From DATAUD01 sp036501665 (GTDB lineage Bacteria > Verrucomicrobiota > Verrucomicrobiia > Limisphaerales > Palsa-1400), in assembly GCA_036501665.1 (NCBI GenBank), contig DASXZW010000078.1, positions 1 through 64,000 on the forward strand: a DNA stretch of 64,000 bases, written 5' to 3'. How positions within the stretch are numbered: the first letter of the stretch is position 1; every line of letters starts with the position of its first letter. A model generated the notes under the pieces. That model was not told the DNA's origin, ran no database searches, and saw nothing but the letters and a program-made list of their open reading frames with translations. The position numbers were made by a program, and so were the translations under genes. Positions 33,748 to 42,555 of this stretch are shown piece by piece.

Positions 33748-36015
33748 TTGTCTGACGAACATTTGCCGTTTGCTAGTCTCGTGATTGCGCGCGTGACGCT
33801 GGAAATGGCCCTTGGCAAGGAATTTGATTACTCGATTCCGCCAGAATTGACAGGCGCGATCGAGGTCGGCACGCGCGTAAAAGTTCCGTTTGCCAACCGT
33901 CAGGTGCTGGGCTGCGTGACGGCGCTTTTGGAAACTTCTCCGCACACAAATCTTCGGTCAATCATTAAGAATATTGGCCGGCAATCGCATGTGACGCCCA
34001 AGGTCCTGGACCTCGCCAGATGGATGGCTGAATATTATTGTTGTCTACATGAGATCGCGCTGAAAACCGTTTTGCCAGAAGCCGTTCGCCGTGAAAAAGA
34101 AGGCTGGCGAGAACAACTGTTTGTTCGGGCGTTGCCTTCACCCGAAACAGATCCGAAGCTCAGCAAGCGTCAAACAGAGATTCTCGCTGCCGCGCGCGCT
34201 GGAAAAGAATCGCCATTGCAGGATTTTCTGCGGCAAACCAATTCCACGAGCCAGACTTTGCGCCGCCTCGAAGACAAGGGGCTTCTGGAAATTGCCACGC
34301 GTATTTCCGAACGCGATCCATACGCTCGCGACGTGATTCTGCCAACCAGTGCGCTGGCGTTGAACGACGATCAAAAAATCGCCGTGGACGCCATTGTCGG
34401 CTCGGAAACTCTTTCCGACGACAATCCAAAACAACCCAAACCGGTTTTTCTTCTTCACGGAGTGACCGGCAGCGGAAAAACGGAGGTTTATCTGCAAGCC
34501 ATCGCCGCCGCGTTGCAGAATGGCAAAGGCGCCATCGTCCTTGTGCCGGAAATTTCCCTGACCCCGCAGACCGTCGAACGATTCAAGGCCCGATTCACCG
34601 GCGGTCCGCTCAAGACGCTGGTCGCCGTGTTGCACAGCCATTTATCCACGGGCGAACGCCATGACGAATGGCATAAAATTCGCCAGGGGCGCGCGCGAAT
34701 CGTTATCGGCGCGCGGTCCGCAGTCTTCGCGCCTGTCGATCCGCTGGGGCTTATCATCGTCGATGAGGAACACGAATATTCCTACAAGCAGGAAGAATCG
34801 CCACGATATCATGCCCGCGATGTCGCCGTCGTTCGGGGCCGAATGGAAAACGCCGTCGTCGTGTTGGGATCAGCGACACCCTCAATGGAGAGTTTTTACA
34901 ACGTTAAAAAGGGCAAATACCGCCTGTTGGAAATGCCGCGTCGCGCGGACGACAAAAAGATGCCCATCGTCCGAATTGTTGACATGCGGCAGGCCGCGCG
35001 AAAGGAAAAGTCCGCCCCGATATTTTCGCAGGAACTCAAGGAAGCCATTCACAAACGCCTCGACCGCAAAGAACAAACGCTGCTGTTCCTCAACCGGCGT
35101 GGATTCGCGACATCGCTGCAATGTCCCCTCTGCGGCTACGTTGCGGAATGCCCGAATTGCAGCCTCGCCCTAACCTATCATCGTCAAGCCGGCAAACTGC
35201 GTTGTCATATTTGCGCCCACGACGCCAACGCGCCCTCGGTTTGTCCGAATCCCAAATGCCGGAATCCCGCGATCCGTTTTTCAGGAATTGGCACTGAAAA
35301 AGTAGAATTGACGCTTGGGAAACTGTTTCCTCACGCCGCCATTCAGCGCATGGATTCCGACGCGTTGAAACGCAAAGAGGATTACCGGCGAATTCTAGGA
35401 GATTTTAGGACCGGCAAGACCGACATCCTGGTCGGCACCCAAATGATCGCCAAGGGCCTGCATTTTCCAAACGTGACGCTGGTGGGAATCATTTACGCCG
35501 ACCTTGGGCTGCATGTGCCGGATTTTCGCGCGGGCGAACGGACATTTCAACTATTGACACAAGTTTCGGGCCGGGCTGGACGCGGTGATGTTGAAGGCGA
35601 GGTTTTTGTCCAGGCATTTACTCCTTTTCATCCCGCCATTCAGTACGCCCGGCGGCATGACTTCACGGGTTTTTACGAACAGGAAATGGAATTTCGCGCC
35701 CAACTGAAATACCCGCCGTACACCCGGATTGCCTTGCTTTTGCTCAAAGGGCGTAATGAAGAAAAAGTCCGCTTTTCGGCCGCGCATGTCCGCCAGGAAA
35801 TCGAGAAATCGGAAGGCGCGCCCTCAGACATGGTGATCGCGGGTCCCGCCCCTGCCCCATTGGCGCGCGCGGAGACGTATTACCGTCATCAAATCATGTT
35901 GCGAACCCGGCAAATTTCAAAGCTCAGCCTTGCATTGGCCGTTTTGTTCAAAGAGTTGAAATTGCCTGAGGACGTTTCGATTTCTGTCGATATCGATCCG
36001 GTGAATTTGATGTAG
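33748..36015 (+). CDS. priA: Primosomal replication restart helicase PriA
   Basis: This is a full-length 755-residue PriA, the 3'-to-5' helicase that reloads the replisome at stalled forks. The DNA-binding N-terminus begins FASLVIARVTLEMALGKEFDYSIP. Walker A is GVTGSGKTEVYLQAI (~238-250) and the Walker B/DEAH box is IIVDEEHEYSYKQEE (~337). The zinc-binding cluster between helicase lobes has CPLCGYVAECPNC and CHIC...CPNPKCRN (~458-510). Motifs V/VI lie in GTQMIAKGLHFPNVTLVG and QVSGRAGRG. Translation starts at TTG 33748; no ATG lies before the conserved N-terminus. The gene is monocistronic between a protease and a convergent kinase-like gene. Confidence 0.96.
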   Translation: MSDEHLPFASLVIARVTLEMALGKEFDYSIPPELTGAIEVGTRVKVPFANRQVLGCVTALLETSPHTNLRSIIKNIGRQSHVTPKVLDLARWMAEYYCCLHEIALKTVLPEAVRREKEGWREQLFVRALPSPETDPKLSKRQTEILAAARAGKESPLQDFLRQTNSTSQTLRRLEDKGLLEIATRISERDPYARDVILPTSALALNDDQKIAVDAIVGSETLSDDNPKQPKPVFLLHGVTGSGKTEVYLQAIAAALQNGKGAIVLVPEISLTPQTVERFKARFTGGPLKTLVAVLHSHLSTGERHDEWHKIRQGRARIVIGARSAVFAPVDPLGLIIVDEEHEYSYKQEESPRYHARDVAVVRGRMENAVVVLGSATPSMESFYNVKKGKYRLLEMPRRADDKKMPIVRIVDMRQAARKEKSAPIFSQELKEAIHKRLDRKEQTLLFLNRRGFATSLQCPLCGYVAECPNCSLALTYHRQAGKLRCHICAHDANAPSVCPNPKCRNPAIRFSGIGTEKVELTLGKLFPHAAIQRMDSDALKRKEDYRRILGDFRTGKTDILVGTQMIAKGLHFPNVTLVGIIYADLGLHVPDFRAGERTFQLLTQVSGRAGRGDVEGEVFVQAFTPFHPAIQYARRHDFTGFYEQEMEFRAQLKYPPYTRIALLLLKGRNEEKVRFSAAHVRQEIEKSEGAPSDMVIAGPAPAPLARAETYYRHQIMLRTRQISKLSLALAVLFKELKLPEDVSISVDIDPVNLM

Positions 36016-36045
36016 CTTTTGTCGCACCACTGCGCGACGAAAGCA

Positions 36046-36723
36046 TTAGGCAGCCGTGCAAACCGCCCGCAATGCAGTTCGTGTGGAAAGCGTCACGGCA
36101 AATTTCCTGCCTTCGCGCTGTTCAATGACCGCCGCGCCATCCACGCAAGCCAGCCGTTCATGGACTGAAAGCGGGTCCAATGCCTGAAATGTCAATGGTT
36201 CAGAACCCGGCGTGACATCCTGGGCGACGAGCTTCAACTCCAGCAATCCGTCTGATTGTTCCAGTTCGATGGACATTGACTTTACGCCGTGAGACGCGAA
36301 AACCTCTGTCACAATTTCCCGGCAAAGTGAAAACATCTCGTTGGCCGCAAATGGCGTCAACGGCGGCACTTCTTCAGTTGCATTTAAGCGACAAGTAATT
36401 CCGTGAGGTCGGGAATCGCAGAAACATTGCAGCGCTGGAACCAAGCCAAGATCATCGAGAATCGGCGGACGAAGCTCATTGCAAATCTCACGCAAGATCG
36501 TGCCTAAATCCACGACCATGCCATTCCATTCCTGGCATTTTTGCGACCAATTTGCCGGCGGATTGTGGTCCAATCCCGCCATCGAGAGACGCAAGGCGAG
36601 CATCGTCAGTTTCTGGCTGACCTCGTCGTGAATCCTGCGCGCCAAGCGCTTATGTTGTTTTCGTTGAAGCGCATGTTGCCGCGCCAAAAGCGCCCTGAAC
36701 TGAATAAGAGAAGAATCAACCAT
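36046..36723 (-). CDS. Histidine-kinase-like protein with degenerate ATPase domain
   Basis: The protein has 225 residues. A HisKA_3-type dimerisation helix is clear, with LARRIHDEVSQKLTMLALRLSM carrying the phospho-acceptor His32, followed by LREICNELRPPILDDLGLVPAL as in NarL-type kinases. The C-terminal half has the length and ending of a HATPase_c domain (HERLACVDGAAVIEQREGRKFAVTLS), but the N-box Asn pair and a DxG G1 motif are not visible. It may therefore be non-catalytic or a phosphotransfer partner. The start at 36723 follows a good Shine-Dalgarno (GGGAGG, 8 bases away). An ATG at 36756 lacks one. No sensor domain and no regulator gene are adjacent. Confidence 0.72.
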   Translation of the reverse strand: MVDSSLIQFRALLARQHALQRKQHKRLARRIHDEVSQKLTMLALRLSMAGLDHNPPANWSQKCQEWNGMVVDLGTILREICNELRPPILDDLGLVPALQCFCDSRPHGITCRLNATEEVPPLTPFAANEMFSLCREIVTEVFASHGVKSMSIELEQSDGLLELKLVAQDVTPGSEPLTFQALDPLSVHERLACVDGAAVIEQREGRKFAVTLSTRTALRAVCTAA

Positions 36724-36885
36724 TTCGTGTCCTCCCTGCTTATCAGCAAAGGACATGCCATCTTATATCACGCAAGTCAGGGTGACGCCTGATGCACATT
36801 TAGGGTAGTCAAAGACACGGAACTGAACCCGAAGGCTGTCCAATTGTCCAAGGAATTGTCACGGAACAGGACGACAGAAAAACGA

Positions 36886-37161
36886 TTAAGCCGCTTTGGC
36901 GGGAGCCGGTTTTCGGACCAATTTGGCGCCATTTGACTTAAGATAAGCCTGCACTGCAGCAATTCCGCCCAAGCTGATTGGAACGCGTTTTTGACTTTGA
37001 AAAAGCCGATAATGGGTGAGCGTCTTGCCAACTTCCATGATTTCGACGTGTTTGTCGTCCATTTTCCAAAGCTGTCCCTTGGCCAGCGGAATCGGAGCAG
37101 GCTTCTTGGGCGTTCTCTTGACGGTTGTCGCGCGTTTCACCGAGGTAAGGTCCATTTTCAT
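36886..37161 (-). CDS. Small basic protein of unknown function
   Basis: The protein has 91 residues and a Lys/Arg/Pro-rich N-terminus (KRATTVKRTPKKPAPIP), then a compact beta-type core: KGQLWKMDDKHVEIMEVGKTLTHYRLFQ, followed by helix GGIAAVQAYLKSNGAKLV. The order LW-x-x-D-x-x-V-E-I-x-x-x-G-K followed by a YLKSNGA helix recalls a short uncharacterised family in Verrucomicrobia, with no known role. The lysine-rich ends could bind nucleic acid, which is speculation. The start is ATG 37161; ATG 37155 is possible. Confidence 0.62.
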   Translation of the reverse strand: MKMDLTSVKRATTVKRTPKKPAPIPLAKGQLWKMDDKHVEIMEVGKTLTHYRLFQSQKRVPISLGGIAAVQAYLKSNGAKLVRKPAPAKAA

Positions 37162-37271
37162 AATATCAGCCGAAAATCCAAATTTGCCGACACTTCGAGC
37201 CGTTGGCTCTGCTTCGGTACTGTTAATTAAATCAAAGAAACGCGAAGAAGGAAACAGAAATCTTCGTCACT

Positions 37272-38258
37272 TCACTGAAACAAACTCCCCGGTCTCTGAG
37301 GGAAAGGCAGAACCGCAGGGGCGCTTGGCGCTTGGCGCTGCGTGGAATCGCTCTGATCGCGCGCCGATGATCTTACAAACGGACGGGCCGCGGTCGGCAA
37401 CTGGTCGTACGTCTCCGCAATCGACGGTTGCATTTGCAATTGTTGTTGTTCGGACTGGCTGCGCAAACTCTCACTTGACCAATCGCTGAGCGAGGTCTTC
37501 GAGACTGCGGAAGGCATGCGCATCGCGCCATCCGAATTCCCTTCATCCGACTGTGAAAAAGCGCCGAACGGCTGCCTGTTGAATGCGCCAAAGCTCCCAG
37601 AATCTTCCTTGGACTGTCCATAGCCTTCGTAGGCGGACCGAACAGGATCCTTCCTTTGGCTGGAACCAAAACCGCGCGACCAATCGTGCGCCGACGAATG
37701 CTGGTCGAATCGGCGGGACAGCCAGCCGTCATTCTGATCGGTGGACTTCAGCGATTCTTCGGTGCTGAATTGCGCGAACCCATGATCAGGTTGAGCCCAA
37801 GGGGTGTCTTTTGAAAAACTTCCTTCTTTGGAAAAGCCGGTTGAGTCTTTGTCGCTTGAAACCGTCCAATTGTTGGTTTGCGTCGAACCTGTTTTCTTTG
37901 GCGCCAACACATCAAAGGAATCGGATTCCTGGTCTTGAGCTTGCTCAAACGGGGGAGTCCAACCAAAATGGTCGCGAGATTTCGAGCTGCTTGTCGCCGG
38001 AATGATGATGGCAACGTAATTCCCCGATGCTGAGCCATTGAAATCCGATCCCTGACCATGATGACTCGACAGCGTTTCCCTAATCATGGCCGCTGGATCT
38101 TGTCTGACGCTCCGTACAGCTTGCGGAACTGCAAGAGCGTCAGGCGCGGCGGAAAACTCAATTTTGTCGCCGGCAATCGCCGCCGGATTAACGGAAGCGA
38201 GGCATCCGGCAAAGCAGGCTAGAAATGCAGCGCCTGACGTTGAAACTCGATTCACCAT
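37272..38258 (-). CDS. Secreted low-complexity Ser/Gln/Asp-rich protein
   Basis: From the chosen ATG (MVNRVSTSGAAFLACFAGCLASVNPAAIAG) the first 30 residues are a signal peptide ending AIAG. The remaining ~300 residues are rich in Ser, Gln, Asp, Phe and Gly, with loosely repeated SF/GF units (DSFDVL, GFSKEGSFSKD, GFAQFS, GFGSSQ, GSFGAFN, PFGAFS). No enzymatic motif is present. It is likely disordered in the envelope or outside. Homology cannot be judged by eye. An upstream ATG at 38300 would add 14 residues before the leader. It lies 86 bases downstream of trmL on the same strand. Confidence 0.6.
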   Translation of the reverse strand: MVNRVSTSGAAFLACFAGCLASVNPAAIAGDKIEFSAAPDALAVPQAVRSVRQDPAAMIRETLSSHHGQGSDFNGSASGNYVAIIIPATSSSKSRDHFGWTPPFEQAQDQESDSFDVLAPKKTGSTQTNNWTVSSDKDSTGFSKEGSFSKDTPWAQPDHGFAQFSTEESLKSTDQNDGWLSRRFDQHSSAHDWSRGFGSSQRKDPVRSAYEGYGQSKEDSGSFGAFNRQPFGAFSQSDEGNSDGAMRMPSAVSKTSLSDWSSESLRSQSEQQQLQMQPSIAETYDQLPTAARPFVRSSARDQSDSTQRQAPSAPAVLPFPQRPGSLFQ

Positions 38259-38344
38259 ACCTTCGGCGCCATTTATAATGCACCAGCCAAACAGGGTCAA
38301 ACCTTTTTAATTCGATTTAAAACCTTAAAATTCATGTGCCACAA

Positions 38345-38821
38345 CTATTTTTGCGACCCTATTTCTCCTGAGAAACCCTGTTGTCGCAAGGCTTCGTAAA
38401 CCACTAGGGCCACGCAGTTTGAAAGGTTCAATGAGCGCACACCGGCGTGAAACATCGGGATTCGCAGCCAGCGGTCTTGATATTGGTCGAGAATCGCGCA
38501 AGGCAAACCGGCGGTTTCGCGTCCGAAAACCAGATAGTCGTTCGGCTCGTAGGGCACTTTGGCGTAATGGCGTTCGCCGTGTGATTCCACCAACCAGAGC
38601 CGCGCATCCGTCGGAAGTTGTTTTTGAAACGACGGCCAATCGGACCAGCGATGCCATTTGAGATGTTGCCAATAATCCAAACCAGCTCGCTTCAGTTGTT
38701 TGTCATCCAGCGTGAATCCAAAAGGTTCTATTAAATGCAACGTGGAACCGGTGGCGGCGCAAAGACGGGCGACGTTGCCGGTGTTAGGCGGTATTTCGGG
38801 TTCAACCAGGACAACGTTCAT
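38345..38821 (-). CDS. trmL: tRNA (cytidine(34)-2'-O)-methyltransferase TrmL
   Basis: This is a minimal SPOUT methyltransferase of 158 residues that methylates the wobble ribose of tRNA-Leu. The conserved start MNVVLVEPEIPPNTGNVARLCA, the middle motif LVFGRETAGLP and the trefoil-knot SAM motif IPMFHAGVRSLNLSNCVALVVYEALRQ are all present. It begins one base after the truA stop and is the last of the ruvX-truA-trmL operon. The length is standard for TrmL, without the N-terminal domain of TrmH. Confidence is high. Confidence 0.95.
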   Translation of the reverse strand: MNVVLVEPEIPPNTGNVARLCAATGSTLHLIEPFGFTLDDKQLKRAGLDYWQHLKWHRWSDWPSFQKQLPTDARLWLVESHGERHYAKVPYEPNDYLVFGRETAGLPCAILDQYQDRWLRIPMFHAGVRSLNLSNCVALVVYEALRQQGFSGEIGSQK

Positions 38822-38822
38822 T

Positions 38823-39566
38823 TCAGTAAAACACCTTCCACAAAACGAGTCCGTGCGCGGGGGCCGTCATTCCCGCGGCTTTGCGGTCTTTTTTGTCGAG
38901 AATATTTTTGATCTCGCCAGGCGGTATCTTCCCCTGCCCCACTTGCGCCAGCGTGCCGACAATTCCCCGGCACATTTTGTATAGGAATCCGTCGCCTTCG
39001 ATAATGACCGTCAACAACGGCCCGTTCCGCCTGATGTCGCAACGCTTCACGGTGCGAACGGTGGAACTCATTTCGTAGTTCCGCGTAGCGGCGAGCGATT
39101 TAAAATCATGCCGACCGACGAAAAGTTTCGCGGCAACACGCATCGCCGCAAGATCCAGGGGACGGGCGATGTGCCAGGCTTGATTGCGCAGGAGCGGATT
39201 CATCGCGGTGCCGACCCAGATAAAATATCGGTATTGTTTGCCTTTGGCGTTGTAGCGCGCTTCAAAGTCATCACGGCAATGCTTCGCGGACATGACACGG
39301 ATGTCCGACGGCAAATGGGCGTTGATCGCCAGGACGATTTTGGCCACGGGCATTTTTACTTGAGCGGTGGGAATTTCGACGTGCGCCACCATTCCCAGCG
39401 CATGAACGCCAGTATCCGTGCGGCTGGAGCTTTGCAGTTGGGATGCGCCGGGAAAAATCTTTGTGACAGCTTCCTCAACCCGTTGCTGGACGCCGACGCT
39501 GTTTTTCTGGGTTTGCCAGCCGGCGTAATTGGCGCCGTCGTAGGCGATGGTCAGCTTGAATTTCAT
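38823..39566 (-). CDS. truA: tRNA pseudouridine(38-40) synthase TruA
   Basis: The protein has 247 residues. It begins MKFKLTIAYDGANYAGWQTQ and carries the catalytic motif SSRTDTGVHALG with nucleophile Asp51. Further family motifs are ARYNAKGKQYRYFI and FLYKMCRGIVGTLAQVGQG. TruA isomerises U38-U40 in the anticodon arm of many tRNAs. It overlaps the ruvX stop by four bases (ATGA) and precedes trmL by one base, so two anticodon-loop modifiers and a Holliday resolvase homologue share a transcript. Nothing is unusual in length or motifs. Confidence 0.96.
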   Translation of the reverse strand: MKFKLTIAYDGANYAGWQTQKNSVGVQQRVEEAVTKIFPGASQLQSSSRTDTGVHALGMVAHVEIPTAQVKMPVAKIVLAINAHLPSDIRVMSAKHCRDDFEARYNAKGKQYRYFIWVGTAMNPLLRNQAWHIARPLDLAAMRVAAKLFVGRHDFKSLAATRNYEMSSTVRTVKRCDIRRNGPLLTVIIEGDGFLYKMCRGIVGTLAQVGQGKIPPGEIKNILDKKDRKAAGMTAPAHGLVLWKVFY

Positions 39567-39976
39567 CCGCCGGCCCGGTCCAGATAACTTTGGAGCAGGA
39601 TTGCGGCGGCGGTTTGATCGACCTTGAGTTTCCGTTGCTCGCGCCGGACGCCGCCTTGTATCAGGACGCGATTGGCCTGAGTGGATGTTAGGCGTTCATC
39701 CCACATTTTGATCGGAACGGTGACGACTTGCTGCAAAGCCGCCGCGAATTCTCGCACTTGCGCCGCTGCTGGTCCATAAGAACCATCCATATTGCGCGGC
39801 AATCCAACCACAATTTCGCCGACCTCGCGTTGAGTAATAATTTCACAAAGGCTGCTTAGGAGCTTTGCCGTCGGTTGGGCATCAAGATAGTCGAGAGGCT
39901 GCGCGATCATCGCCATTTCGTCGCTGATGGCCAGGCCAACCCGCTTGGTTCCGTGATCGATTCCGAGGACTCGCAT
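39563..39976 (-). CDS. ruvX: Putative Holliday junction resolvase / pre-16S rRNA nuclease RuvX (YqgF)
   Basis: The protein has 137 residues and an RNase H fold: MRVLGIDHGTKRVGLAISD with the first catalytic Asp, VVGLPRNMDGSYGPAA, and DERLTSTQANRVL with the DE pair. YqgF family proteins process the 5' end of 16S rRNA and were earlier proposed as Holliday resolvases. I chose the ATG at 39976, which begins the RNase H strand. Another ATG 36 bases upstream would add 12 residues outside the fold. It is first in the ruvX-truA-trmL operon, with the stop overlapping the truA start. Confidence 0.93.
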   Translation of the reverse strand: MRVLGIDHGTKRVGLAISDEMAMIAQPLDYLDAQPTAKLLSSLCEIITQREVGEIVVGLPRNMDGSYGPAAAQVREFAAALQQVVTVPIKMWDERLTSTQANRVLIQGGVRREQRKLKVDQTAAAILLQSYLDRAGG

Positions 39977-40045
39977 CAACCCGATGATTGAGTGACGCCC
40001 AAGTCGTTTCAATTAAAAAGGGCCGCCGAATCCCGTCCACTACAA

Positions 40046-41515
40046 TCAAACTGTCCGACGAATCGTGCGTTTTCGGACACCTTTTTCCTGTGTCGGCATG
40101 GATTGACCAGACTCTGGCGCGCCGGGCTTTGGCAAATACGCAGCTTCGTAGTGCGCTCTCACTAAAGGTCCAGCCGTGTCCGGTAAAATCGGCGGGTCGG
40201 CCTTTGGCGCGTCGAAGCGGAATGCGGAAGTTAAATTGCCGAACGTCTTTCGACGCCAATCGCTGATGTTTTCTTCCCGTACGCCAGTCCATTGTTCCAG
40301 AAAACGAATGATCGAAGTGTGGTCAAAGTTTTCGCTGCAAACCCAGCCGCCGACAGTCCACGGAGAAATGATGAGGCACGGGACCCGGAAACCCGCGCCA
40401 ATGGGCAGGCCATGCACGTATTCGAGCGGCGTCCCCTCCGGGGCAGTCGGCGGGACCACGTGATCAAAAATTCCATCATTTTCGTCATAGCTGATGATGA
40501 AAACGGTCTTCGCCCACAAATCTGGGTTTGCAGCAATGGCGTCCAGTTTGCTAGCGACAAAAGCGGCGCCCGCCGCTGGCATGTAATCGGGATGCTCGCA
40601 TTGCTCGGCAGTGGGAATTATCCAGGACACAGCCGGCAACTTGTCATTGAGCGCGTCGTATTCAAACTGGCCTTCTGCCCCTCGCACCATGCCGCGCTGG
40701 TACAATGACGAATCCCGTGGCGCGTTAAGAAACTTCGCGAAGTATTCAAGCGGGTTGCAACCATAGTTGTCTTGCTGTTGATAAACCTTCCAACTGATTC
40801 CTGCCTTTTCCAGGCGCTCGGGATAAGTCGTCCAGGTGAAGCCGCCTGTCGGCATTTTGTTCTCAATGACAGGTCCGCCATGATGGCCGCCCGGGTCAAT
40901 GGTTCCCGTCATCCAATACATCCGATTCGGCCAAGTCGGCCCGAGAACGGAACAAAAATAGCCGTCGCAAAGGGTGAATGCCTCGGCCAGCGCAAATTGA
41001 AAAGGAATGTCCGCCCGCTTGTGGTAGCCCATGCAAAACGGGCCATTTGCTTTGTCGGCAAGGCGATGGGCCGGGAGCCAATTATCCATTTTGCCATGAT
41101 TCCACGCTTCGTGTTGGACCGACCACGCATGGCTCGTTGAGGGAATTTTTTGCGCGCTGGTCGATTTTGTGTCGAGGTGAAACGGGAGCAAATGCCCGTC
41201 TGGATGCTGAGTATCCGGTTGGTGGAAGACAGATTTGCCATTCGGCAAAACCAACGCATTCGGATCGTCGAATCCGCGAACTCCAGCCATTGTCCCGAAG
41301 TAATGATCGAAGGAACGGTTCTCCTGCATGAGGATGACAACGTGCTTGATATCCTGCAATCCCTGGCGCTTCGGAGGTTTGGCGAGCGCCTCGCGCAGGT
41401 TTGGCGGGAGGAAATTGGATGCTATCGCGGCCGCCGCGAGGCTTGCGGTTGAAGTCAGAAGCCGCCGCCGAGTCATCCTGGTTGAGCCGAAAACGGAATA
41501 CGGTTGCGCAGGCAT
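40046..41515 (-). CDS. Tat-exported phospholipase C/phosphoesterase family protein
   Basis: The protein has 489 residues. The N-terminus carries TRRRLLTSTASLAAAAIASNF, a Tat leader (an ATG at 41476 starts right at MTRRRLL and is an alternative start). The catalytic core of the phosphoesterase/PLC family starts IKHVVILMQENRSFDHYFG (ENRSFDHYFG is diagnostic). It continues with LGPTWPNRMYWMTGT, ISYDENDGIFDHVVPP and FDHTSIIRFLEQ. It lacks the two C-terminal DUF756 beta domains of Pseudomonas PlcN/PlcH, so it is closer to the short acid-phosphatase/AcpA-like branch. It probably hydrolyses phospholipid or phosphate esters in the envelope. It diverges from another phosphohydrolase gene at 41623. Confidence 0.9.
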   Translation of the reverse strand: MPAQPYSVFGSTRMTRRRLLTSTASLAAAAIASNFLPPNLREALAKPPKRQGLQDIKHVVILMQENRSFDHYFGTMAGVRGFDDPNALVLPNGKSVFHQPDTQHPDGHLLPFHLDTKSTSAQKIPSTSHAWSVQHEAWNHGKMDNWLPAHRLADKANGPFCMGYHKRADIPFQFALAEAFTLCDGYFCSVLGPTWPNRMYWMTGTIDPGGHHGGPVIENKMPTGGFTWTTYPERLEKAGISWKVYQQQDNYGCNPLEYFAKFLNAPRDSSLYQRGMVRGAEGQFEYDALNDKLPAVSWIIPTAEQCEHPDYMPAAGAAFVASKLDAIAANPDLWAKTVFIISYDENDGIFDHVVPPTAPEGTPLEYVHGLPIGAGFRVPCLIISPWTVGGWVCSENFDHTSIIRFLEQWTGVREENISDWRRKTFGNLTSAFRFDAPKADPPILPDTAGPLVRAHYEAAYLPKPGAPESGQSMPTQEKGVRKRTIRRTV

Positions 41516-41622
41516 GGAATTTAGATACAGCGGTCGCGCTTTTATTCAGAGAAAAATCTTTGCAAAAAGTGCAACGGCGGTTTCAGATAAATAGCGCGGC
41601 TTTGCAAGGCCGTCAAAAAACA

Positions 41623-42537
41623 ATGAAACAACTTATTAGTCGCCGGTTTTTTCTCGCCATTACATACGCCTGGATGACGCTCGCGATGGCGGCGGTCGCG
41701 GAGAATGCGCCGCGAGTTCACCATGTTTTTATCATCAGTTTTGATCAGGGGAATCCCGATCTGATCGAAAAGAGCGACATGCCGGTTTTTCATCAGATGG
41801 TGGCCGAGGGCGCGCACACTTGGGAGGCTTACACCATCGTTCCCAGCCTGACGCTTCCCTCGCATACGTCGATGTTGACCGGCTTGGGCGTGCAAAAGCA
41901 TCAAGTTCTTTGGAATGATTACGAACCGGAAAAAGGAGTCATCAAAGTGCCGACCATTTTCAGTATCGCCAAGGAGCACGGGTTTGTAACCGCGATGTTC
42001 GTCGGCAAGGAGAAATTCAAACACCTCGATCTTCCCGGCACTGTCGATGATTTTGTCTGGCCGCGACCGGAGGACGATGCGAAAGCTGTGGCGAAGGCGT
42101 TCGCATCCGCTGTGGGTCAATTGAAGCCGAATCTTTGTTTCATTCACTTCCGCGATCCTGACACCGCCGGGCACAAATACGGCGCTCAATCGCCGGAAAA
42201 AGTCCAGGCGCTGAAAGATTGCGACGACGCGCTAAAGACCATCAAAGATTCCATCGCGGCTGCCGGAATTCAGGACGACAGCGTGATTATTTTGACGGCC
42301 GATCACGGTTCTCATGACATCCTGAACAAGGAAGGCAAAATGGTGGGCACGCATGGCTCGCCGGATTCGGTCGATGTGAAAATCCCATGGGTTGCCTGGG
42401 GTAAATCTGTCAAAAAGGACTTCACTGTGACATTGCCTGTTGTTCAATATGACACGGCTGCGACGGCGATTTGGCTGCTGGGGATTCCAGTGCCGGATTC
42501 ATTTTGGGGCCGTCCCGTGACGAGCGCTTTTGAATAA
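41623..42537 (+). CDS. Secreted type I phosphodiesterase/nucleotide pyrophosphatase-like protein
   Basis: The protein has 304 residues of the alkaline-phosphatase superfamily. A signal peptide (FFLAITYAWMTLAMAAVAE) is followed by the metal-site and nucleophile region: FIISFDQGNPDLIEK, then YTIVPSLTLPSHTSMLTG with the nucleophilic Thr. HFRDPDTAGHKYG, LTADHGSHD and GTHGSPD supply the remaining Asp/His ligands. It probably cleaves phosphodiesters or pyrophosphates in the periplasm. The ATG at 41623 was chosen because it starts the leader; upstream codons run antisense through the neighbouring phosphoesterase. Divergent pairing with a PLC-like enzyme suggests a phosphate-scavenging role. Confidence 0.87.
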   Translation: MKQLISRRFFLAITYAWMTLAMAAVAENAPRVHHVFIISFDQGNPDLIEKSDMPVFHQMVAEGAHTWEAYTIVPSLTLPSHTSMLTGLGVQKHQVLWNDYEPEKGVIKVPTIFSIAKEHGFVTAMFVGKEKFKHLDLPGTVDDFVWPRPEDDAKAVAKAFASAVGQLKPNLCFIHFRDPDTAGHKYGAQSPEKVQALKDCDDALKTIKDSIAAAGIQDDSVIILTADHGSHDILNKEGKMVGTHGSPDSVDVKIPWVAWGKSVKKDFTVTLPVVQYDTAATAIWLLGIPVPDSFWGRPVTSAFE

Positions 42538-42555
42538 GAGTTTTTTGCGGTTCGC

